Below are positions 1 to 7,975 of a stretch of 64,000 nt of DNA, in pieces. Each line of letters starts with the position of its first letter. Within the stretch, counting starts at the first letter, position 1. The DNA comes from Psychrobacter maritimus (GTDB lineage: Bacteria; Pseudomonadota; Gammaproteobacteria; Pseudomonadales; Moraxellaceae), in assembly GCF_904846345.1 (NCBI RefSeq), contig NZ_CAJHAJ010000003.1:124001-188000 (forward strand), written 5' to 3'. Under the pieces are notes generated by a model. The model did no database searches, had not been told where the DNA came from, and worked only from the letters and a program-made list of their open reading frames with translations. The position numbers and the translations under genes are program-made.

Positions 1-132
1 TATCAGCATGACGGCATGCATGACGAAGTATTGCGTCTCCAGCGTTATGAGTTAGACAATAACGAAAGCACAGAAGGCGAAGAATATGCTTATGTGTTGG
101 ATGCGGTGATTGAGAGTGCGGTAGCAGAGTAA
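1..132 (+). CDS. 3' end of an unidentified gene
   Basis: An open frame enters from the left edge and ends at TAA 130-132, giving 43 residues rich in Asp, Glu and Asn and ending in VIESAVAE. The frame is followed by a dispersed repeat and a bidirectional terminator, which fits the end of a transcription unit convergent with ruvC. Too little is present to name the product; no motif is recognisable. Confidence 0.5.
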   Translation, partial: YQHDGMHDEVLRLQRYELDNNESTEGEEYAYVLDAVIESAVAE

Positions 133-154
133 CTTGGTTAGTTGCTTTTACTAT

Positions 155-302
155 ATAGTCAGTTCAATATAAAAGAGATACGTTCAAAATAACGTTCTGC
201 TGAGATAAGTTTTCCTAGCTTGCTGTGCGCTTCGCACTCCAGAGGCTTCGAAAAATTTATCTCAGCAGCACTGTATTCTTTTTAAATCGAATCCGCCATA
301 GT
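155..302. repeat. 148-bp palindromic dispersed repeat, copy A
   Basis: This unit begins ATAGTCAGTTCAA and ends ATCCGCCATAGT. Its central arms are CTGCTGAGATAA (197-208) and TTATCTCAGCAG (257-268), and a small hairpin GTGCG/CGCAC lies inside (225-237). The inner part, around GCTTGCTGTGCGCTTCGCAC and GAGGCTTCG, recurs at 18907-19054 in a unit of the same length and, more degenerate, from 44193. The outer ends are weakly complementary, as in MITE-like elements. No coding capacity is seen. Function is unknown. Confidence 0.7.
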
Positions 303-336
303 AAAAACATAGCATAAATAGTCAGATAGTTTAAAT

Positions 337-370
337 AAAAAACACGCGCCGTTTGGACGCGTGTTTTTTT
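337..370. terminator. Bidirectional intrinsic terminator
   Basis: AAAAAACACGCG and CGCGTGTTTTTT form a GC-rich stem around a 9-nt loop, with A and T tracts on both sides. It lies between the gene entering from the left (+) and ruvC (-), so it can serve both. Confidence 0.85.
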
Positions 371-423
371 ATGGTTATTTACTATGTTCTATTATCTTTT
401 GCCTTCTTATCTTAACGCCAATG

Positions 424-1008
424 CTAACGCAAATTACCTAAATCTTCTTCTGTCAAACGCCAGCGCCCTTTTTTCTTAGAAGCACCGCGTCCACGCATGG
501 CACTATTTAATATCAATTTGTTCATTGAATGGCTTGAGTGCGCATGACAAATGGCGCAGGCAAGACCGTCAGCGGCGTCTTGTTGCGGAACCACGTCTAA
601 AGACAGGATGCGGCAGACCATTTCTTGTACTTGCTCTTTTGCCGCTGCACCATAACCACAAACGGCCTGTTTAATTTGGCGAGCGGTATATTCGGATACT
701 TCTAAATCGAGTGCTACCATGGCAGCAATAGCAGCGCCGCGTGCTTGCCCTAGTTTCAGCGCTGAGTCTGGGTTTTCTGCCATAAACACTTGCTCGATAG
801 CGGTATAAATAGGCTCATCGGCATATTTTAGATGATGCTGGGTGATACGGGTCAAGCCATTAAAAATACGTTTAAGACGCTCAGGCATCTCTTTGGTATC
901 CGTACGAATAGTGCCGGCATCAATATATGTCAGCTTGTCGCCCGTTTGTTGAACAATGCCATAACCGGTCATGCGCGAACCCGGATCAATCCCGATAATA
1001 ATTGCCAT
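424..1008 (-). CDS. ruvC: Crossover junction endodeoxyribonuclease RuvC
   Basis: RuvC resolves Holliday junctions by symmetric nicking in concert with the RuvAB branch-migration motor. The 194-residue product has normal family length plus a short basic C-terminal tail. The RNase H-like acidic residues are visible: D8 in [13 protein letters not shown]72 in IEQVF, and D144/D147 in QQDAADGLA. The start ATG follows directly from the conserved [10 protein letters not shown] beginning. Unlike in Escherichia coli, it is unlinked from ruvAB, which lie about 16 kb away in this window. It is transcribed towards a bidirectional terminator. Confidence 0.96.
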   Translation of the reverse strand: MAIIIGIDPGSRMTGYGIVQQTGDKLTYIDAGTIRTDTKEMPERLKRIFNGLTRITQHHLKYADEPIYTAIEQVFMAENPDSALKLGQARGAAIAAMVALDLEVSEYTARQIKQAVCGYGAAAKEQVQEMVCRILSLDVVPQQDAADGLACAICHAHSSHSMNKLILNSAMRGRGASKKKGRWRLTEEDLGNLR

Positions 1009-1161
1009 AGTATTCCGTCTTGCTTACATTTTGTTTTATGGCTTAAAAATCAGCCTTAAGTTTGATAGTATAGCAATCAATCCCCATATACATCATATGT
1101 TAGCCATTTTAATTTGCATGGCGCTCAATTTTTTAGATTTTATCTTATAGGACGACACTTT

Positions 1162-1782
1162 ATGGGTCAGATAGTTGGTATTGCCATCGTTTGGTTTATT
1201 ATCGAGATGCTACTGTGGTATTTGCTTGCTCAATTTATGAGCGGTTGGTGGGTGTTTATGTGGTTTATCATCGCCGCCGTCATCGGTATCTCACTGATGC
1301 GTAAAGGGATGGCAGCACTCAATCCAATGGCACAGCAGATGAAAGCGGGCGGTATGATGAATCCTGCGATGCGTCCGCAAGAATCAACCATGATTAAAAG
1401 TGTCGCCATGGCAGCTGCCGGTATTTTGCTGCTGATTCCGGGTGTGCTGAGTGATTTATTGGCATTATTGGTGATATTGCCGCCAGTGCAGAAAAAGTTG
1501 AAAGACTTTGCTAATAATTACGTCATGAATAATCAGCAAAAAATGATGGAGATGATGGCGAAACAGATGGGCGGCGGACAAAATCCGTTCGGTGGTGCTG
1601 GCGGTATGGGTGGTCAAAACCCATTTGGCGGTGCAGGTGGTATGAATAACCAAAACCCGTTTGGTCAGCAACAGCAAAACCCATTCGGCGATGTGTTCAA
1701 ACAGCATACCACCGTTGACGGTACGGCAAAAACCATTCCGAAAGATGTGAAAAAAATTACCAAATCTGCCAATGATGAATAG
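1162..1782 (+). CDS. fxsA: FxsA family inner-membrane protein
   Basis: FxsA-family proteins are small inner-membrane proteins; in Escherichia coli overproduced FxsA relieves phage T7 exclusion by the F plasmid, but the native role is unknown. The 206-residue product starts MGQIVGIAIVWF and has about three hydrophobic segments in the first 115 residues (FxsA domain), then a Met-rich segment and a Gly/Gln-rich tail with four QNPFG repeats before a Lys-rich end. I prefer ATG 1162, preceded by TAGGACG, over an in-frame upstream codon at 1114, because family members begin at the first membrane helix. It is a single gene ending at a strong terminator. Confidence 0.85.
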   Translation: MGQIVGIAIVWFIIEMLLWYLLAQFMSGWWVFMWFIIAAVIGISLMRKGMAALNPMAQQMKAGGMMNPAMRPQESTMIKSVAMAAAGILLLIPGVLSDLLALLVILPPVQKKLKDFANNYVMNNQQKMMEMMAKQMGGGQNPFGGAGGMGGQNPFGGAGGMNNQNPFGQQQQNPFGDVFKQHTTVDGTAKTIPKDVKKITKSANDE

Positions 1783-1817
1783 TTCATTTATTGATAATTA
1801 GGTAGATAAGCAGACAT

Positions 1818-1857
1818 AAAAAAAGCCCCTTTTCGTCAATGACAAAAGGGGCTTTTT
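1818..1857. terminator. Bidirectional intrinsic terminator
   Basis: AAAAAGCCCCTTT and AAAGGGGCTTTTT flank a short loop. It lies between fxsA (+) and the 6S RNA gene (-) and can terminate both. Confidence 0.9.
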
Positions 1858-1917
1858 GAGCGTTAAAACTATTTTTTATAAAGGTAATATTTATAAACAA
1901 AATAGTTAATAACTGAA

Positions 1918-2112
1918 TGAAACAACCGAAGTGCCGCCGCAAGATGGTGACCCATGAACCGTGAAGTTCAGGGCGGATGCGTCACTGCCTCTGCAGGTTT
2001 CCTGAGACACCGCAAGTGGTGCAGGCATACACAATGAAGCAATAGGTACCACATCCTGGTAAAGCATTATCGGCTCAGGGAATAAACATCTACTAGCCAA
2101 CACTTCAGAATA
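1918..2112 (-). ncRNA. ssrS: 6S RNA
   Basis: 6S RNA binds sigma-70 RNA polymerase as a promoter mimic and is a template for product RNAs. Read on the minus strand, the region carries the gammaproteobacterial 6S landmarks: a closing stem TCTGAAGTG...CACTTCGGT, the block CCCTGAGCCGATAAT, the segment CCAGGATGTGG, and GCCCTGAACTTCACGG followed by TTGCGGCGGCA near the 3' end. The size of about 190 nt fits. AT-rich sequence with a possible -10 (GATAAT) lies just upstream, around 2112-2122. The ends are approximate to a few bases. The gene is not next to ygfA in this window. Confidence 0.88.
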
Positions 2113-2360
2113 TAATTATCTTAACCAATGGTTTGAGTGATTGCAAGTACGATTTACAGATTACTACGTAGGTTAAGGTCTTAGCATTATTGTTGTCGAG
2201 TTTTAAGCACTTTTTCTAGCCAATAAAAGCGCTCAAAACCTTTAGTTACGGGCTTAAAGGGGCGATTTTTCAGCTATTTGGAGATGTGTGGTAATATAGA
2301 GGGCTTTAAACATCCTAATATAGCATTATAGGCGTTCATTCACTTGAGGAGCGGTAATCC

Positions 2361-4019
2361 ATGACCCATAACCAGCAACAATCAGAATTTATCGACGATA
2401 GTCAGGCCCAGCTCAATAATAAGCAGGATAGCGAGCAAAATAAAAAAGTGCCGCATGTCTTAATGATATTAGATGGTTTTGGGCATCGTGAAGACGACAA
2501 GGATAATGCGATTGCTGCCGCCGATATGCCAAACTTGGATAAGATTTATCAGCAATATCCGCATGGATTGATATCTGCTTCAGGAGAAGATGTCGGTCTG
2601 CCAGACGGACAGTTTGGTAACTCAGAAGTTGGCCATATGAATTTGGGCGCGGGCCGTGTGCTGTATCAAGACTCAACCCGTATCTCAAGTGAAGTGGTCA
2701 ATCGTGAGTTTTATAAAAACGAAGCCTTGGTCAATGCGGTGAAAGCAGCAAACGAGCTTGGCGGAAACGTGCATATTATGGGACTGTTATCCGATGGCGG
2801 CGTTCACTCGCATCAAGACCATATCGAAGCAATGTGCCATTCAGCGTTGGTACACGGTGCCAAAAACGTCTTTGTCCATTGCTTCTTAGACGGCCGTGAT
2901 ACGCCGCCAAAATCTGCTGATAAGTATATCAATCGCTTACGAGAGCATATTGGGAAACTCAACGCCCATTACGAAGGTGGTCGCGTACAGATTGCCAGTA
3001 TCATCGGGCGCTACTATGCGATGGATCGTGACAATCGTTGGGATCGCGTGCAAAAAGCCTATGAGCTTATCACCGAAGGTAAAGCCGATCGCTTAGCAAC
3101 GCGTGCAGATGGCGCGGTACAAGCGGCGTACAAAGCACGTGAAACTGATGAGTTTATCAATCCAACCATTGTCATTGGCCGCGATGAAGTGCCATATACC
3201 GTCGATGATAATGATGCGCTTATTTTTATGAACTTCCGCGCTGACCGTGCCCGTGAGCTTGCGCAAGCGTTTGTGCTTCCAGATCATGAGTTTTCAGGCT
3301 TTGCCCGTCATAAACAGCCAAGGCTTGCTGCTTTTGTGATGTTGACTAAATACTCTGACGTTTTAGCAGCCAATCCAAAAACCAGCATTGCTTATTATCC
3401 AACCTCATTGACCAATACGCTTGGCGAGTATTTGCAGAATAAAGGTAAAACCCAGTTACGTATCGCCGAAACTGAAAAATATGCGCATGTGACGTTTTTC
3501 TTTAGTGGTGGCCGTGAAGAAGAGTATAAAGGCGAGACGCGGATTTTAGTGCCATCTCCTGATGTTGCCACTTATGATTTAAAGCCAGAAATGAGCGCCC
3601 CTGAAGTGACAGATGAATTGGTTGCTGCCATTGAGTCTGGTAAATATGATGTGTTGGTGGTCAACTATGCCAATGGCGATATGGTAGGGCATACAGGTAT
3701 CTTTGACGCGGCAGTTAAAGCGGTAGAGGCGTTAGATGTCTGTATTGGTCGCGTAGAAACAGCAGTGCGCGCAGCTGGCGGTAATATGCTTATCACGGCT
3801 GACCATGGTAACTGTGAGCAGATGCAAGATTATGAAAGTGGTCAAGTACATACGCAGCATACCACCGAACACGTGCCATTGATTTATATTGGCGAGCAGT
3901 CAGTAACAGTACGTAGTGGCGGTAAGCTGAGTGATATTGCGCCAACTATTTTGGCGTTAATGGATATTGAGCAGCCAGATGAGATGACCGGTGAAAATTT
4001 ATTGGTTCCAGCATCATAA
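2361..4019 (+). CDS. gpmI: 2,3-bisphosphoglycerate-independent phosphoglycerate mutase
   Basis: GpmI interconverts 3- and 2-phosphoglycerate in glycolysis and gluconeogenesis using two metal ions (usually Mn2+) and a phosphoserine intermediate. The 552-residue protein shows the metal ligand D38 in [11 protein letters not shown], the catalytic S88 in [15 protein letters not shown], and later ligands in DGDMVGHTG-like and [10 protein letters not shown] segments. It is about 30 residues longer than usual at the N terminus (a Gln/Asn/Asp-rich lead). The start ATG is well placed behind TTGAGGAG, so the lead is probably translated. ctp follows on the same strand, but a strong terminator separates them. 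Confidence 0.96.
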   Translation: MTHNQQQSEFIDDSQAQLNNKQDSEQNKKVPHVLMILDGFGHREDDKDNAIAAADMPNLDKIYQQYPHGLISASGEDVGLPDGQFGNSEVGHMNLGAGRVLYQDSTRISSEVVNREFYKNEALVNAVKAANELGGNVHIMGLLSDGGVHSHQDHIEAMCHSALVHGAKNVFVHCFLDGRDTPPKSADKYINRLREHIGKLNAHYEGGRVQIASIIGRYYAMDRDNRWDRVQKAYELITEGKADRLATRADGAVQAAYKARETDEFINPTIVIGRDEVPYTVDDNDALIFMNFRADRARELAQAFVLPDHEFSGFARHKQPRLAAFVMLTKYSDVLAANPKTSIAYYPTSLTNTLGEYLQNKGKTQLRIAETEKYAHVTFFFSGGREEEYKGETRILVPSPDVATYDLKPEMSAPEVTDELVAAIESGKYDVLVVNYANGDMVGHTGIFDAAVKAVEALDVCIGRVETAVRAAGGNMLITADHGNCEQMQDYESGQVHTQHTTEHVPLIYIGEQSVTVRSGGKLSDIAPTILALMDIEQPDEMTGENLLVPAS

Positions 4020-4099
4020 TACGGCTACGTAGTATTAATGTTTAAGGCTAATGCTTAATGGTAAGGCTTTAACAGCTTATTAATACGGCTAAGCATTTT

Positions 4100-4137
4100 A
4101 AAAGAGGGAAGGATATTTATTATCCTTCCCTCTTTTT
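4100..4137 (+). terminator. Intrinsic terminator after gpmI
   Basis: AAAAGAGGGAAGGATA pairs with TATCCTTCCCTCTTTTT, giving a long stable stem with a T tract. It lies 80 bases after the gpmI stop. Confidence 0.9.
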
Positions 4138-4182
4138 ATGTGCTTTTTTAGATATTTTCTGCTGCTTTGTTTTTGATGCATC

Positions 4183-4216
4183 TTGCCTGATACATTTTGC
4201 CTGATACATTTTGCCT
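4183..4216. repeat. 14-bp tandem repeat, 2.4 copies
   Basis: The unit TTGCCTGATACATT occurs at 4183-4196 and 4197-4210, and a partial third copy starts at 4211. It lies in the AT-rich region between the gpmI terminator and ctp, where nothing else recognisable is seen. Confidence 0.8.
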
Positions 4217-4415
4217 AAATTATTTGCAATACTATCCTAGTTTAAGATAGCCGCTTGGTGTTATTTTAACGGACATTGTTGATTAATAACTCTATAATTT
4301 ATTCATCACCCTATAATCATAAATAACCATATAATAATCTGATACATCTAACAAAGTTATAAAAATAATAACCAAACCAAAATAATCAAGCCAAATTTTT
4401 TAAGGGGTTTCTTTT

Positions 4416-6053
4416 ATGCGTCCTATTAGCTCTTTATCCTTATTGATGTTTAAGAGATTGGAAAACCCAATGCTGACACTATTTATGAGCGCTCGGTTTA
4501 TGAATTCTCAATCTTTTGGCTTTAAATCTATTAGCTCGCAGGCATTAAAGCCAGCTATTCTTACAAGCTTACTGGGTTTAAGCGTTGTGACCATGTCTGC
4601 CCAAGCGGCTATTAACAATAACGGTAAAATCAATAATAATAAAAACCCTACTTCAAGTTTGCAATTAATCAGTCTTAATGCCGATGATGTGCCATTGGAC
4701 AACGGTGCGGACGATTTTTCAGATATTGCAGATATGCTCGAATCAGCCGATCAAGTTGATGATTCAATAGATGCTGTCGCTGATGAAAGTGCATTGGATA
4801 ATGGCTCAGATGCCATTAATACTGATATTCCAGATGAAGTAGCACAGGTGTCACTAAATGCCATTTCGCCTGAAACCCTAAAAACCTTTGTTGCTGTCGT
4901 TGATTTGGTACGCCGTGAATATGTTGATGCTGTGAAGGATGAAGAGTTATTTAACAATGCTATGAGTGGTATGTTGACCAAGCTTGATAGCCATGCTGAG
5001 TTTTTGGATGCAGAGGCGTATGAGAATTTGCGCGCTTTTACCGAAGGAGATGTCGGTGATATTGGTATCAAAGTGCAATATCAGCCAAAAGAAGGTTATT
5101 GGGTGATTACGGAGGTGATTGATGGTTCACCTGCTGATAAAAAGGGCATTGCTGTTGGCGATTATTTGCATCAAGTCGATGAGTTTAAGCTTGATGAAGA
5201 GGAAGAAAGTAATGATATCGAGCAACTCTTGACAGGGATTGCTGGTACGCAAGTAGATGTGGTGACGTCAAAAGCAGGTCGCCGTAAACACACCACGACT
5301 TTGCAGCGTAATAACAATCATCCGCAGATTATTGAAACTCGATTTGTTGATGGTATGGCGATTATTAGATTGCCCGCCTTTCAAAACAACAGCCGTGAGA
5401 AATTACTGCAAAGTTTGATTGATTTAGATGTGCCCGTCACCGGAGTATTATTAGATATGCGCGATAATCCCGGCGGCGTATTGGCGTCAGCTGTAAGCGT
5501 TGCTAGCTTGTTTATGACCGATACCGATGTGGTACAAGTAAAAGGTCGTCAAAGTGACTCGCGCACGCTATCGACGCAAGGTGCCGCGTTATTAGAAGCG
5601 TTGCCCGTCGTGGTTTTGCAAAACCGTTATTCAGCATCTGCCGCCGAGGTATTAGCCAGCAGTTTGCAAGCGCAGAAGCGCGCTAGTATTTTGGGCGAGG
5701 TCAGTTATGGTAAAGGCTCAGTACAGTCCGTTATACCGCTCAATGATGAGCAGGCGGTCAAGCTGACGGTTGCCAATTATATGACCGCATTGGGTAAAAA
5801 GATAGATGGGGTTGGGGTAGAGCCTGATGTGACGTTGTTGGGTAATGAGAGCACGTGGGAGCAACAGGCGCTTGATTTACTCAGACAGCAAGCACTGCCT
5901 TCGGGTATTCGCTTTGTACGTAAGGCACAGGCAGACAGCGGTGCTAAGCAAGATAAGTCTATTAAAGACGAAGCGATTAAAAAGAAAGTCACTCAAAACA
6001 ATACTGTCATCGACCATGTGATTGATAAACCGACTGCTAAAGACAAACGTTAA
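4416..6053 (+). CDS. ctp: Carboxy-terminal processing protease (S41 family)
   Basis: CTP proteases cut C-terminal tails of periplasmic proteins and often control peptidoglycan hydrolases. The 545-residue frame has a secretion signal (hydrophobic about 47-60, AQA site near 64), an acidic low-complexity stretch (about 85-145), a PDZ domain (about 212-290) and the S41 core. The Ser/Lys dyad is S408 (SASAAEV) and K433 (YGKGSVQS), spaced 25 residues as in Prc. ATG 4416 has a good AAGGGG site but leaves the signal deep inside; ATG 4500 would give a typical signal peptide with a poor ribosome site, so the start is uncertain. It is convergent with pilR. Confidence 0.92.
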   Translation: MRPISSLSLLMFKRLENPMLTLFMSARFMNSQSFGFKSISSQALKPAILTSLLGLSVVTMSAQAAINNNGKINNNKNPTSSLQLISLNADDVPLDNGADDFSDIADMLESADQVDDSIDAVADESALDNGSDAINTDIPDEVAQVSLNAISPETLKTFVAVVDLVRREYVDAVKDEELFNNAMSGMLTKLDSHAEFLDAEAYENLRAFTEGDVGDIGIKVQYQPKEGYWVITEVIDGSPADKKGIAVGDYLHQVDEFKLDEEEESNDIEQLLTGIAGTQVDVVTSKAGRRKHTTTLQRNNNHPQIIETRFVDGMAIIRLPAFQNNSREKLLQSLIDLDVPVTGVLLDMRDNPGGVLASAVSVASLFMTDTDVVQVKGRQSDSRTLSTQGAALLEALPVVVLQNRYSASAAEVLASSLQAQKRASILGEVSYGKGSVQSVIPLNDEQAVKLTVANYMTALGKKIDGVGVEPDVTLLGNESTWEQQALDLLRQQALPSGIRFVRKAQADSGAKQDKSIKDEAIKKKVTQNNTVIDHVIDKPTAKDKR

Positions 6054-6100
6054 TTTAAGTAGAGTTTAAATCAAGGCATCGCTTTAACAGTCGCTATTAT

Positions 6101-7822
6101 TTATGATTCAGATTGATCTTCGGCAATCTCTAGCTTGGTCATGCGATAGCGTAAAGAGCGGAAGGTCGTACCCAGTAATTCAGCCGCTTGGGTTTTATTC
6201 CAGTTGGTTTGCTTAAGCGCTGTAATGATCAGCCGTCTTTCTTGTTCTTGTAGATAATGCTCTAAGCCTTGGGCAGGTAATTGACCAACGGCAATATCTT
6301 CTTTATTTACTGACTTACTTAGACTGTCTTGCTCATCATCTCGATTGTTTATTGACGCATCTAAACTACTAGCCACCGATTTATCAGCAAGTTTTTCATT
6401 ATTTTCTGCTGAGCGCGTACTCGCTGGGCTTGTATTCATGGAAGGATAATGCTGAGTGGTGGTTCGATAAGGATGTATATTCGCTTTCGCTTGTTGCGTG
6501 CTGTCTGTTTCTACCTTGCTTTTTATGGCATTATCTTGTATTGAGTCAGCTACCGAGCTTTCACTTTTATTTGAAAGAGAATCGTTCGAGATGCTTGCTT
6601 TATTGGTACTGATATTTTGACAGGCAGAGGTTATCACTTCTTGGTGGCTATCAATATCAGGTAGACCTAGATGACTGGCATCGATAGTCGACGTTTCTGC
6701 CAAGGTTACCGCGCGCTCAAGGACGTTACGCAACTCACGAACGTTACCAGCAAAGTCATGATCTTGCAGGCGCGCGCAAGCAGCGTCAGTCAGTGTTGGC
6801 GGCGATTCTAATTGCCATTCATCGGCGATGAGTGCCAAAAAGTGCTTAGCCAATACAGGGATATCATCACGCCGCGCGTTGAGCGTTGGCAGTTTAAGCT
6901 CAATCACATTAATACGATAATATAAATCTTGGCGAAAATTGCCCACTTGCACCAGCTGATTTAAATCCTTATGGGTCGCCGATAAAATACGAATATCGAC
7001 CGGTACTTCTTTGGTATCACCGATTGCGCGCACGGTTTTCTCTTGAATAGCCCGCAGTAATTTAACTTGCATCGCTAGTGGCAAGTCGGCGACCTCATCT
7101 AAAAATAGCGTGCCGCCATTGGCTTGTTGAAACAGTCCTTGTTTATCGGCGACAGCACCGGTAAAGCTGCCTTTTTTATGACCAAAAAATTCCGACTCCA
7201 TCAGCTCTGACGGTATTGCGCCGCAGTTGACCGGCACAAAGCTACCATCGCGGCGCGGGCTTAAGTCATGAATCAAGCGCGCCACCACTTCTTTACCTGT
7301 ACCTGAAGCCCCTGATAAAAAAACCGGTGCGTGTGAGCGCGCTAATTTTAAAATGGTATTTTTTAGCGGATGCATGACAGCAGAATCGCCAATCAAACGG
7401 CTATCGAGCATTTGCTGCTCAGGTGAACGCTCAGGCGTTGACTTGGACACATTGTCTTGATGAATCACCTTGAGGGCGCTTTCAACCAATTGACGCAGGC
7501 GGGGCAGCTCAAGCGGTTTATTCACGAAATCAAAAGCGCCTAACTTTAACGCTTCAATCGCCAAATCCATACTGCCGTGTGCCGTAATCACTGCAATGGG
7601 CGTCGTTGAGCTGCCGCTAATATGCTTAACCAACTCTAATCCTGAACCGTCAGGTAATTTTAAATCGGTTAGACAAAAATCATAGTCATTTTCTTGCCAA
7701 TAGGATTTGGCTTGCGACAAAGTATAGGCCACATCACTTTTGATGCCCATCTTGGTCAACGTGATTTGCATCAAGCGGCATAAATCTACTTCGTCATCAA
7801 CGACTAGCGCGGTTGTGGTCAT
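6101..7822 (-). CDS. pilR: Sigma-54 dependent response regulator PilR
   Basis: This is the NtrC-family partner of PilS, which activates sigma-54 promoters such as that of the type IV pilin gene. Order of parts: receiver domain with D53 (CLTDLKLPDGS), AAA+ domain with Walker A GASGTGKE (171-178), the sigma-54 contact loop in its PilR form GSFTGA (218-223), and a Fis-type helix-turn-helix at the C terminus (about 540-565). At 573 residues it is about 120 longer than usual. The excess is a Ser/Asn/Asp/Lys-rich linker at about 395-510, between the AAA+ and DNA-binding domains. pilS lies just upstream on the same strand. No pilin gene is in the window. Confidence 0.93.
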   Translation of the reverse strand: MTTTALVVDDEVDLCRLMQITLTKMGIKSDVAYTLSQAKSYWQENDYDFCLTDLKLPDGSGLELVKHISGSSTTPIAVITAHGSMDLAIEALKLGAFDFVNKPLELPRLRQLVESALKVIHQDNVSKSTPERSPEQQMLDSRLIGDSAVMHPLKNTILKLARSHAPVFLSGASGTGKEVVARLIHDLSPRRDGSFVPVNCGAIPSELMESEFFGHKKGSFTGAVADKQGLFQQANGGTLFLDEVADLPLAMQVKLLRAIQEKTVRAIGDTKEVPVDIRILSATHKDLNQLVQVGNFRQDLYYRINVIELKLPTLNARRDDIPVLAKHFLALIADEWQLESPPTLTDAACARLQDHDFAGNVRELRNVLERAVTLAETSTIDASHLGLPDIDSHQEVITSACQNISTNKASISNDSLSNKSESSVADSIQDNAIKSKVETDSTQQAKANIHPYRTTTQHYPSMNTSPASTRSAENNEKLADKSVASSLDASINNRDDEQDSLSKSVNKEDIAVGQLPAQGLEHYLQEQERRLIITALKQTNWNKTQAAELLGTTFRSLRYRMTKLEIAEDQSES

Positions 7823-7830
7823 ACATCATC

Positions 7831-7866
7831 TCATTGTTTTCAAGTACTTCATTGTCTTCAAGTACT
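7831..7866. repeat. 18-bp tandem duplication before pilR
   Basis: Two adjacent 18-bp units (7831-7848 and 7849-7866) read TCATTGTTTTCAAGTACT and TCATTGTCTTCAAGTACT, identical at 17 positions. Each contains the palindrome AGTACT. The repeat lies in the pilS-pilR spacer, directly upstream of the pilR start. Confidence 0.75.
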
Positions 7867-7975
7867 ACAAGGGTGTTAAAAAGGTATTAAAAAATCATCG
7901 TATCAAGGTTTATAGTGCATAAGTAGTAGCGTTTATAAAACATTTATAGGTTTTCAATTATTAGGCAAACGCTTC

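Noticed and set aside
1906-2103. 65-codon minus-strand ORF
   Set aside because: It lies inside the 6S RNA gene; the conserved RNA landmarks explain the sequence and the peptide has no family features.
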